Below are positions 49,795-57,074 of a DNA stretch of 64,000 nt, in pieces. Origin of the DNA: Streptomyces griseoviridis (GTDB lineage Bacteria > Actinomycetota > Actinomycetes > Streptomycetales > Streptomycetaceae); the NCBI RefSeq assembly GCF_005222485.1, contig NZ_CP029078.1, positions 868,001 through 932,000 of the forward strand. The letters are read 5' to 3'. Position 1 is the first letter of the stretch. Each line of letters opens with the position of its first letter. Both the position numbers and the translations under genes were made by a program. The notes under the pieces were generated by a model, which searched no databases, was not told the origin of the DNA, and saw only the letters and a program-made list of their open reading frames with translations.

Positions 49795-52596
49795 ATGGCA
49801 CCGCCCCTCTCCCGACGTTCCCTTCTCCAGGCCGCGGCCCTCGCCGCCGCCACCCCCGCGGTCGTCCGGGCCGGCGCCGGACCGGCCGTCGCCTCGGCCG
49901 CCGCGCCGGCCGCCTGGACGGTCCGGCCCTTCGCGCTCTCCGACGTGACGCTCGGCGCGGGCGTCTTCGCCGACAAACGGGAGTTGACGCTCGACCACGC
50001 CCGCGGCTACGACATCGACCGGCTGCTCCAGGTGTTCCGCGCCAACGCCGGGCTGCCCACCGGCGACGCGGTGGCCCCCGGCGGCTGGGAGGGCCTCGAC
50101 GGCGAGGCGAACGGCAATCTGCGCGGCCACTACACCGGCCACTTCCTCACCATGCTGGCGCAGGCCTTCGCGAGCACCGGGGAGCGGGTGTTCGCCGAGA
50201 AGATCGGCGCGGCCGTCGGCGCGCTCACCGAGGCGCGCGCGGCCCTGCGCGCGGAGCCGGCCGTGCTGAGCGTGCCGGGGCCGTTCGGCGCCGCCGCGCA
50301 GCAGGGCCGCGGCTCCTACCAGTACGTCGACCTGCCCGCCGGTGTCCTCGGCGGGGCGTCCGCGGTCACCCTGGCCGCCTGGGTGAAGCCCACGCACGAC
50401 GACGCCTGGGCCCGCGTCCTCGACTTCGGCGACGACACCATCCGCTACCTCTACCTCGCCGCCCGCAACGCGAACGGCGTGCCCCGCTTCGCCGTCACGA
50501 CCGGCGGGGCCGGTGGCGAGCAGGGCATCGACGGCACGGCCGCGCTGCCCACGGACCGGTGGAGCCATCTCGCGGTGACCGTCGCGGACGGCACCGGGAC
50601 GCTGTACGTCGACGGCACCGCCGTCGGCCGCAACACGGCGATGACCCTCACCCCGGCCGCCCTCGGCACCTTGGCGCACCACTGGCTCGGCCGCTCCCCC
50701 TACCCGGCCGACCCGGTCCTCGCGGGCGCCTTCGGCGGGTTCGACGTCTGGTCGCGGGCGCTGGGCGCGGACGAGGTGGCGGCGCTGCGGACGGCCCGCC
50801 CGGCCGACACCCCCGCGGGCCGCGGCGACCTGGCCTCGTACGCCTTCGACGAGACCGGTGGCGGCCGGTTCGCCGACGCGTCGGGCCGCGGCCTCGCCGC
50901 CACCCTGCGCCGCACCTGGGGCGGTCCGAGCCACCCCGGGTTCCTGGCCGCGTACCCGGAGACGCAGTTCATCCGGCTGGAGTCGATGACCGGCAGCGAC
51001 TACACCACGGTGTGGGCGCCCTACTACACCGCCCACAAGATCCTGCGGGGGCTGCTCGACGCGCACACGGCGACGGACGACGACCGGGCGCTCGACCTGG
51101 CGTCCGGCATGGGCGACTGGATGTACGCGCGGCTGTCCGCGCTGCCCGCCGCGACCCTCCAGCGGATGTGGGGGATCTTCTCCAGCGGGGAGTTCGGCGG
51201 CATCGTGGAGGCGGTCTGCGATCTCCACGCGGTCACCGGGAAGGCCGAACACCTCGCGCTGGCCCGGCTGTTCGACCTCGACCGGCTGATCGACGCCTGC
51301 GCCGCGAACACCGACACCCTCGACGGACTCCACGCCAACCAGCACATACCGATCTTCACGGGCCTGGTCAGGCTGTACGACGAGACGGGCGAGCAGCGGT
51401 ACCTCACCGCCGCGAGGAACTTCTGGGGCATGGTCGTCCCGACCCGCATGTACGGCATCGGCGGCACCAGCACCGGCGAGTTCTGGAAGGCCGCCGGGGT
51501 GATCGCGGGGACGATCGGGGCGACGACGGCCGAGACGTGCTGCGCCTACAACATGCTGAAGCTGAGCCGGGCCCTGTTCCTTCACGAGCAGAATCCGGCG
51601 TACATGGACTACTACGAGCGGGCCCTCTACAACCAGGTGCTCGGCTCCAAGCGGGACCTGGCGGACGCCGAGAAGCCGCTCGTCACGTACTTCATCGGGC
51701 TGTCGCCAGGACATGTGCGGGACTACACGCCGAAGCAGGGCACGACCTGCTGCGAGGGCACCGGTCTGGAGAACGCCACCAAGTACCAGGACTCGGTGTA
51801 CTTCGCGCGGCCCGACGGCAGTGCCCTGTACGTCAACCTCTACAGCCCGTCCACGCTGCGCTGGGCGGAGCGGGGCGTGACGCTCACACAGACCACCGGC
51901 TTCCCGAACGAGCAGGGCAGCACGCTCACGGTCGGTGGCGAAGAGGCGGCGTTCGCCCTGCGGCTGCGGGTGCCGGGGTGGGCGACGTCCGGGTTCGGGG
52001 TCACGGTCAACGGCCGTGCGGTGCCCGGCGATCCGGCACCCGGGACGTACTTCGAGGTGTCACGGACCTGGCGTCCCGGCGACGTGGTCCGGGTCGCGAT
52101 CCCGTTCGGACTGCGGGTGGAGAAGGCCCTCGACGACCCGTCGCTCCAGGCCCTGTTCCACGGCCCGGTGCTGCTGGTCGCCCGCGACCGGGCCACGGAG
52201 TACCTGGAGTTGGGGCTGTACCGCAACGCGGCGCTCTCCGGCGACCTGCTCCCCGGCTTCTCCCCCGTGCCCGGCGAGCCGCTCCATCTCAGGCTGGGCA
52301 CAACGGAGTTCGCGCCGTTCTTCGAGGGCACGGAGGACCCGTCGCACGCCTACTTCCGGCGGACGGAACCGGCGGTGGTGTTCGGCACCGTCGACTCCGG
52401 GGTCGCCAACCCGGCCCGCGCGGACGGGACATCGCTGCTGGACGAGATCTGGTCCGGGGCGCCGTTCTGCACCAAGGCCGCGCTGGTGACCCGGGTCCGC
52501 GCGACGGTGGCCACCTGGGTCACGGCCGGGCTGCTCGGCGCGACGGACGGCCGGACGGTCGTGGCGACGGCGGAGCGGGCGAGGTTCGTGGCGTGA
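49795..52596 (+). CDS. GH127-type beta-L-arabinofuranosidase with inserted LamG domain
   Basis: Exported 933-residue glycosidase. The start MAPPLSRRSLLQAAALAAATPAVV is a twin-arginine signal. Residues 45-155 begin the GH127 (alpha/alpha)6 barrel (LSDVTLGAGVFADKRELTLDH); the barrel is interrupted at about 158-365 by a concanavalin-like LamG domain (VTLAAWVKPTHDDAWARVLDFGDD, LAVTVADGTGTLYVDG), then resumes with HPGFLAAYPETQFI. The zinc/cysteine site is AETCCAYNM (Glu580, Cys582) and TTCCEGTGLE (Cys652, Cys653), where a Cys acts as nucleophile in the family. It acts on arabinose-containing plant polymers. RBS CGGAGGCGC. Confidence 0.88.
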   Translation: MAPPLSRRSLLQAAALAAATPAVVRAGAGPAVASAAAPAAWTVRPFALSDVTLGAGVFADKRELTLDHARGYDIDRLLQVFRANAGLPTGDAVAPGGWEGLDGEANGNLRGHYTGHFLTMLAQAFASTGERVFAEKIGAAVGALTEARAALRAEPAVLSVPGPFGAAAQQGRGSYQYVDLPAGVLGGASAVTLAAWVKPTHDDAWARVLDFGDDTIRYLYLAARNANGVPRFAVTTGGAGGEQGIDGTAALPTDRWSHLAVTVADGTGTLYVDGTAVGRNTAMTLTPAALGTLAHHWLGRSPYPADPVLAGAFGGFDVWSRALGADEVAALRTARPADTPAGRGDLASYAFDETGGGRFADASGRGLAATLRRTWGGPSHPGFLAAYPETQFIRLESMTGSDYTTVWAPYYTAHKILRGLLDAHTATDDDRALDLASGMGDWMYARLSALPAATLQRMWGIFSSGEFGGIVEAVCDLHAVTGKAEHLALARLFDLDRLIDACAANTDTLDGLHANQHIPIFTGLVRLYDETGEQRYLTAARNFWGMVVPTRMYGIGGTSTGEFWKAAGVIAGTIGATTAETCCAYNMLKLSRALFLHEQNPAYMDYYERALYNQVLGSKRDLADAEKPLVTYFIGLSPGHVRDYTPKQGTTCCEGTGLENATKYQDSVYFARPDGSALYVNLYSPSTLRWAERGVTLTQTTGFPNEQGSTLTVGGEEAAFALRLRVPGWATSGFGVTVNGRAVPGDPAPGTYFEVSRTWRPGDVVRVAIPFGLRVEKALDDPSLQALFHGPVLLVARDRATEYLELGLYRNAALSGDLLPGFSPVPGEPLHLRLGTTEFAPFFEGTEDPSHAYFRRTEPAVVFGTVDSGVANPARADGTSLLDEIWSGAPFCTKAALVTRVRATVATWVTAGLLGATDGRTVVATAERARFVA

Positions 52597-52720
52597 GACG
52601 CGCACCCGCGTGAGGAGCACGCGGAATGTGAGGAGCGCGCGCGGAACGTGAGGCGCGCGCGGAAGGTGAGGCGCGCGCGGCGCGCTCGGAACCTGCGGAG
52701 TGCTCGGAGCGTGAGGGGCG
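52592..52720. repeat. 18-20-bp GTGAGGMGCGCGCGGAA repeats
   Basis: Five to six copies starting at the stop codon of GH127 (GTGAG at 52592, 52610, 52628, 52648, 52666, and again near 52711 after a diverged copy). The unit core GCGCGCGCGG is CG-alternating like the array at 2850. Confidence 0.75.
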
Positions 52721-52733
52721 CGCGGGGCTCCGT

Positions 52734-52832
52734 GGCGTGCGTGGGCCCCCATGGCGTGCGTGGGCCCCCATGGCGTGCGCGGGCCTCCGTGGCATCCGCG
52801 CGGACCCCCATGGCGCGTGCGGGACGGAAGTG
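52734..52832. repeat. 19-bp GGCGTGCGTGGGCCCCCAT repeats, ~5 copies
   Basis: Two exact copies of GGCGTGCGTGGGCCCCCAT are followed by three diverged ones (one with a two-base insertion). Together with the preceding array it fills the 300-bp gap between GH127 and the convergent LysR-domain gene. Confidence 0.8.
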
Positions 52833-52897
52833 GACGCGGTCACGCATGTGGCGTGAGTGGCCCGGGTCGCTGAAGCGACGGGGCGGGCCCGCCGGCG

Positions 52898-53644
52898 CTA
52901 CGAGCGGCGGCGCGGCTTGCCCCGGTTGCCGCCGCGCGCTCCCTTGCCGGACGCCGGCTTCGCCCTGGGCGTGGCCGGCTTCCTGCGGGCCGCCGGGTCC
53001 GGCCGCTTCTCCTTCGGCTGCGGCTCGGGCTGCTTGCGGCCCCGCGTGCTGTTGACCGTGCGGCCCCTGACGATGCCGATGAAGTCCTCGACCAGCTCGG
53101 TGGTCGCCTCCTCGGGCCAGGACAGGCCGACGCTCGACTGCGGGGCGTCGACGACGGTCCGGTAGGTGAGGTCCTTGCGGTGGTGCAGCCGGGCCAGGGA
53201 CTGCGGGACGACGAGGAGGCCGATGCCCGCCGCGACCAGCTCGACGGCGTCGGCCGTGTCCGCGGGCCGCTCGAAGGCCGCCTCTCCCGGCGGGCCGTCC
53301 CAGTCGAGGACGTCGTCGAGGGGGTGCAGGACGACCTCGTCGGCGAGGTCCTCCAGGGTCACCTCGTCGGCCGCGGTGATCACGTGGTCCTTGGGCACCA
53401 GGACGACCGTCGTCTCGGTGTACAGCGGGATCGCGCTGAAGAACGTCCGGTCGACCGGCAGCCGTACGAATCCGGCGTCGGCGCCGCCCGCGCGCATCAG
53501 GTCGGACGCCTCGGCGTCCGGGACGGCGTGCAGGGTCAGCGGGACGTCGGGAAGGCGCTCGTGCCAGACCCGCACCCACTTGGCGGGGGTCACCCCCGGG
53601 ACGTACGCGAGGCGGAACATCGGGGAGGTCTCGGAGCCAGTCAC
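52898..53644 (-). CDS. Orphan LysR effector-domain protein with basic tail
   Basis: 248-residue protein that is only the type-2 periplasmic-binding-like effector domain of a LysR regulator (FRLAYVPGVTPAKWVRVWHERLPDVPL at the start; VELVAAGIGLLVVPQSLARLHH late). The N-terminal winged helix is absent. Instead the last 50 residues are very basic and disordered (RGRKQPEPQPKEKRPDPAARRKPATPRAKPASGKGARGG type), which could bind nucleic acid. GTG 53644, or ATG 53620. It faces DUF5997 with 58 bases between starts; the two genes are linked in Streptomyces as far as I recall. Function unknown. Confidence 0.85.
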   Translation of the reverse strand: MTGSETSPMFRLAYVPGVTPAKWVRVWHERLPDVPLTLHAVPDAEASDLMRAGGADAGFVRLPVDRTFFSAIPLYTETTVVLVPKDHVITAADEVTLEDLADEVVLHPLDDVLDWDGPPGEAAFERPADTADAVELVAAGIGLLVVPQSLARLHHRKDLTYRTVVDAPQSSVGLSWPEEATTELVEDFIGIVRGRTVNSTRGRKQPEPQPKEKRPDPAARRKPATPRAKPASGKGARGGNRGKPRRRS

Positions 53645-53702
53645 TCCGCCAGGTTACCGTCCGTGGTCGTGGGTCCCCCACATGGTCGATACCCTGGACG
53701 GT

Positions 53703-54107
53703 ATGAAGTCGCACCAGACCACCCAGACGATGAAGCCCGCGACCGCGGCGAAGAAGCTCGGGGTGTACCTAGAGGCCACCCCCGCCGAATTCCGCGAGGG
53801 TGACGTCTCGCGCACCCGGCTCGCCGAGCTGCAGGCCGACCCGCCCGAGTGGCTGCGCGAGCTGCGGGCCAACGGTCCGCACCCCCGCCCGGTGGTGGCG
53901 TCCCGGCTTGGCATCTCCATCGCCGGTCTCGCCCGCGGCGGGGTCACCGAGCCCCTCACCACCGCGCAGATCGAGGCGCTGCGGGCGGAAGGGCCCGAGT
54001 GGCTGGCCAAGGAGCGCGCCACGCAGGCCGAGGTCCGCAAGGAGACCGTGCGGATCAAGAAGCGGAACGCGGAGCGGGCGGCGGAGGCCGACGGCCCGCG
54101 TTCCTGA
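53703..54107 (+). CDS. DUF5997 family protein
   Basis: 134-residue basic, mostly helical protein: MKPATAAKKLGVYLEATPAEFREGDVSRTRLAELQADPPEWLRELRANGPHP followed by RPVVASRLGISIAGLARGGV (a helix-turn-helix-like segment, about 68-85) and a charged C-terminal helix. Matches the DUF5997 family; role unknown, though the segment RLGISIAGLARG could bind DNA. Start ATG 53703 or ATG 53730. Divergent from the orphan LysR-domain gene, so the two may cooperate as separate DNA-binding and sensing parts; this is inference. Confidence 0.82.
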   Translation: MKSHQTTQTMKPATAAKKLGVYLEATPAEFREGDVSRTRLAELQADPPEWLRELRANGPHPRPVVASRLGISIAGLARGGVTEPLTTAQIEALRAEGPEWLAKERATQAEVRKETVRIKKRNAERAAEADGPRS

Positions 54108-54305
54108 GAACGCCCGCCGCACGCCGTCGCCCCTCCTGACCCGCCCGGGGTGCTGCGGATGACACGTCTGACGGCCCGTCACGACGAAGGTCACAGAAGC
54201 GTATCGGACATATCGTTCCCCAATCTTCACACGGGGAGCACAAGTTGGCTAAGTTGACGCTCGGGCCGCACGACTCACTCCGGCGATCTCCGCCGGGTCA
54301 CGCGG

Positions 54306-54461
54306 CCTCCGCCGAGTCCGGCCCGCCCCCGTGGCAGCCGGAGCCGGGACCCGACCGACACGTGGGGTGAATCGGCCCGTCCGCCCTCCGGGGCAGGGCC
54401 GTAGGGCGTGCCTTCCGCATCTTCCCCGCCCGAACCCGACAGCCGGCCCGGCAGGCGGAGG
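54306..54461 (+). promoter_or_regulatory. Cyclic di-AMP (ydaO-yuaA type) riboswitch
   Basis: The 374-bp leader of the NlpC/P60-like gene contains, in order, the ydaO landmarks GGGACCC (54346-54352), GGGGTGAATC (54364-54373), GTAGGGC (54401-54407) and GCCCGAACCCG (54428-54438), closed by an eight-pair stem CCTCCGCC (54306-54313) with GGCGGAGG (54454-54461). The next core stretch reads ACAGCCGGCCCGGCAGGCG, where B. subtilis ydaO has UCAGCUAACCUCGUAAGCG; the UAA is replaced. The Shine-Dalgarno GGAAGGAG (54464-54471) lies right after the closing stem, so ligand binding may act on translation. Binding itself is unproven. Confidence 0.8.
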
Positions 54462-54481
54462 ACGGAAGGAGTACGGCGCCC

Positions 54482-56266
54482 ATGACGACGACCGAGGAGG
54501 GGCCGAGTCGCGAAGAGGTGCGGCGGCGGGTGAACACCCTCTACGACCGCGCCGAGAGCGACACCGGCACCTTCAACGCCACCCGCGCGATGAGCACGGG
54601 GTCCCGGGGGCGCGGCGCCCAGGGCGGCGGCCGGGGCGTCAGCGACGCGGACCTCGAGAACGTCACCCGGCGACTGTTCGACCTGGCCCGTTCGTCGGTC
54701 GGTCCGACGCTCCCCGCGGTGCTGCCCGCCGACCGGATGCCGGCCAGACCCGCCCCGCGTCCGGGCCGCCCGGCCGAGCCCGGGGCGCTGGAGCCACGGC
54801 AGGAGCGGCCCGCGCTGCCCACCGCCCGCGCCGTCCCCGAACTCCCGGCGGCCGGTCCCGTCCCTGAGCTGACCGCGCGGGCCGTCGCCGCGCTGCCACC
54901 CGCCGCACCGGCCCCGGCGCCGACGGCGCTCGAAGCCGCGCCCCGGCCACCGGAACCGGCCACCGCGCCGACCGCGATCCTCCCGGCGATACCGGAGCCC
55001 CGCCGGGGGTCGGCCGCCGAGGCACTGCCTCCGGCCCTCACCCCGGCGCTGCCCGTCGCGCCGAGCCCGGCGGCTCCGACGTCACGGCAGCCGTCCCGGC
55101 AGGCCGCGCTGCGCGAGGCCAAGGAGGCCGGCCGGCACAAGGTGGCCGCCGCGCGTGAGCTGCTGACCCGGCAGCTCGCCCAGCGCACCGGGCCGATCCC
55201 TGTGACGGCACCCGCGCCCGCGCCGGCAGAGCGGACGCCGACCGGCCAGATGCCCTTCGGACCGCCCCAGGCCCAGCAGACGCCGTTCCCGCAGACCACG
55301 TTCCCGCAGCCCGAGATCCCGCAGACCACATTCACCCAGCCCCAGATCCCGCAGACCGCGTTCCCGCAGCCCCAGATCCCACAGACGGCACTCCTACCCC
55401 CGATCCCGCAGACCGCCGCCCCCCAGCCCCAGATCCCGCAAGCCGCGGCCCAGCAGCCGTCCTTCCCGTTCGCTCAGCCTGAACAGGCCCCGGCCCCCCA
55501 GCAGTCGTTCCTGCCCACCGAAACCCACCAGGACTTCCCGGCCCACCAGGGCTTCCCTGCCCAGCAAGACTTGCTCGCCCACCAGCATCACCAGGCTCAG
55601 CAGGAATTCCCGGCCCAGCAGGTTCAACCGCTCCAGCAGGCCCAACCTGCCTACCAGCCAGCCGCGTTCGTCTTCACCGACCCCCAACAGCAGCTCCCCG
55701 AGACGCCGTTCTACTTCGGCGATGGCCAACAGGTCCCTGCCCAGCCGCCCTTCGAGCCCGTCCCTTCGCCCTCGACTCCGTGGCCGCAGGCCGCCGAGCA
55801 GGCCAGGCGGGCCGCCGAGGAGGAGTGGCGGCTGCGGCAGCCGAGCGTCCTGGACACGGGCGTCGCCCCGGCCGCGCCCACCGCTCCGGTGCGGGACGCC
55901 GGGATCGTCACCAAGGCGGACCGGGCGATCGCCTTCGCCCGCGCCCAGATCGGCAGGCCGTGCGTGTGGGGCGCCGCGGGACCGGGCTCGTACGACAACG
56001 GGACCCTCGTCCAGGCCGCCTGGCGCAGCGCCGGGGTGGCGCTGCCGAGGCTGGCGCACGAGCAGGCGGGCGCCGGCACGATCGTCCCGCTCGCCGAGGC
56101 CCGCCCCGGCGACCTGATCTTCTTCCACGACAACTTCAGCCATGTCGGCCTCTACACCGGCAACGGCCAGATGATCCACGCGCCGGGCCCAGGCGCCGCC
56201 ATCCGGGAGGAGTCGGCCTTCTACGCCGGTGAGTCCGCCCTGCGGATCGCCGTACGGCCCGTCTGA
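54482..56266 (+). CDS. NlpC/P60 (C40) family protein, catalytic Cys missing
   Basis: 594 residues in three parts: a helical N-terminus (EEVRRRVNTLYDRAESDTGTF); a disordered Pro/Ala/Gln region (80-470) with Q-x-P repeats such as PQTTFPQPEIPQTTFTQPQI-like units at 265-315; and a C-terminal NlpC/P60 fold (473-594). The fold keeps ARPGDLIFF, SHVGLY (His554) and QMIHAPGPG (His566), but the nucleophile motif YDCSG reads YDNGT (Asn506), and GxPYVWG reads GRPCVWG (Cys494). So peptidase activity is unlikely. No signal peptide. A c-di-AMP riboswitch precedes it, a link known for cell-wall hydrolases. Confidence 0.85.
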   Translation: MTTTEEGPSREEVRRRVNTLYDRAESDTGTFNATRAMSTGSRGRGAQGGGRGVSDADLENVTRRLFDLARSSVGPTLPAVLPADRMPARPAPRPGRPAEPGALEPRQERPALPTARAVPELPAAGPVPELTARAVAALPPAAPAPAPTALEAAPRPPEPATAPTAILPAIPEPRRGSAAEALPPALTPALPVAPSPAAPTSRQPSRQAALREAKEAGRHKVAAARELLTRQLAQRTGPIPVTAPAPAPAERTPTGQMPFGPPQAQQTPFPQTTFPQPEIPQTTFTQPQIPQTAFPQPQIPQTALLPPIPQTAAPQPQIPQAAAQQPSFPFAQPEQAPAPQQSFLPTETHQDFPAHQGFPAQQDLLAHQHHQAQQEFPAQQVQPLQQAQPAYQPAAFVFTDPQQQLPETPFYFGDGQQVPAQPPFEPVPSPSTPWPQAAEQARRAAEEEWRLRQPSVLDTGVAPAAPTAPVRDAGIVTKADRAIAFARAQIGRPCVWGAAGPGSYDNGTLVQAAWRSAGVALPRLAHEQAGAGTIVPLAEARPGDLIFFHDNFSHVGLYTGNGQMIHAPGPGAAIREESAFYAGESALRIAVRPV

Positions 56267-56353
56267 CGCGACCACCCGCCCCACCACTCACCCGGCAGCC
56301 CGCCCGGACCCGCCCCGGCCGAGGCTCCCGTCCTCGCGCTCCGCTCCCCTCTC

Positions 56354-56412
56354 AATGAGACGCCGTCCCTAGACGAGACCTCCGTTCCTAAATGAGACCC
56401 CCGTTTGCCTAA
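56354..56412. repeat. Three imperfect direct repeats TGAGACSCCGTTCCTAAA
   Basis: Copies of about 19-21 bases (TGAGACGCCGTCCCTAGA, CGAGACCTCCGTTCCTAAA, TGAGACCCCCGTTTGCCTAAA), the last one leading into the TetR operator palindrome. Upstream of a TetR gene, so possibly sites of regulation. Confidence 0.55.
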
Positions 56413-56422
56413 AAGCTTTAGG
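56408..56422 (+). promoter_or_regulatory. TetR operator CCTAAA-AGC-TTTAGG
   Basis: Six-base exact arms around three bases, 38 bases before the TetR start, in an A/T-rich island. Probable autoregulatory operator. Confidence 0.65.
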
Positions 56423-56460
56423 TAGTTTCATAATCGGTGGTGCCGAGTGGAAGGACGGGC

Positions 56461-57057
56461 ATGGTGCGTCGTGTGGGACTGACCCCCGAGCGGCTGGCGC
56501 AGGCGGGAGCCGAGCTGGCCGACGAGGTCGGGTTCGAGCAGGTGACCGTCTCCGCGCTGGCCCGGCGGTTCGACGTCAAGGTCGCGAGTCTGTACTCGCA
56601 CGTGCGGAACTCGCACGACCTCAAGACGAGGATCGCGCTGCTGGTGCTGCGGGAGCAGGCCGACCGGGCGGCCGCCGCGCTGGCCGGGCGGGCAGGCAAG
56701 GACGCCCTGGTCGCGCTCGCGAACGTCTACCGCGACTACGCCCACGAACACCCGGGCCGCTACACGGCGGGCCGGCTGCCGCTCGACCCGGCGACGGCCG
56801 CCGCGAGCGCCGGGGTGCGGCACGCCCAGATGACCCGCGCGGTGCTGCGCGGCTACGACCTCGCGGAGCCGGACCAGACCCACGCCGTGCGGCTCCTGGG
56901 CAGCACCTTCCACGGGTACGTGAGCCTGGAGCTGGCCGGCGGCTTCAGCCACAGCGCCCCCGACTCGCAGGAGAGCTGGACCCGCGTCCTCGACGCCCTC
57001 GACGCTCTGCTGCGCTCCTGGCCCACGGCCCCGCAGGCACCGTCAGAACCGTCCTGA
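56461..57057 (+). CDS. TetR/AcrR family regulator
   Basis: 198 residues. LTPERLAQAGAELADEVGFEQVTVSALARRFDVKVASLYSHVRNSHDLKTRIALLVL (6-62) is the helix-turn-helix with the SLYSHVRN end; the ligand domain resembles the WHG/TetR_C_33 type (HPGRYTAGRL, LLGSTFHGYVSLELAGGFSH). ATG 56461 has GGAAGGACGGGC upstream. A CCTAAA-N3-TTTAGG palindrome suggests autoregulation. The SGNH hydrolase follows 17 bases downstream and is likely in the same transcript, so the regulator and hydrolase respond to the same signal. Confidence 0.9.
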   Translation: MVRRVGLTPERLAQAGAELADEVGFEQVTVSALARRFDVKVASLYSHVRNSHDLKTRIALLVLREQADRAAAALAGRAGKDALVALANVYRDYAHEHPGRYTAGRLPLDPATAAASAGVRHAQMTRAVLRGYDLAEPDQTHAVRLLGSTFHGYVSLELAGGFSHSAPDSQESWTRVLDALDALLRSWPTAPQAPSEPS

Positions 57058-57074
57058 AGCCCCAGGTGGAGAGC

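Noticed and set aside
48670..51714. 1014-codon open frame antisense to the GH127 and Lrp/HAD genes
   Set aside because: Arg/Gly/Val-rich shadow frame produced by high GC; no recognisable domain and it lies opposite clear genes.
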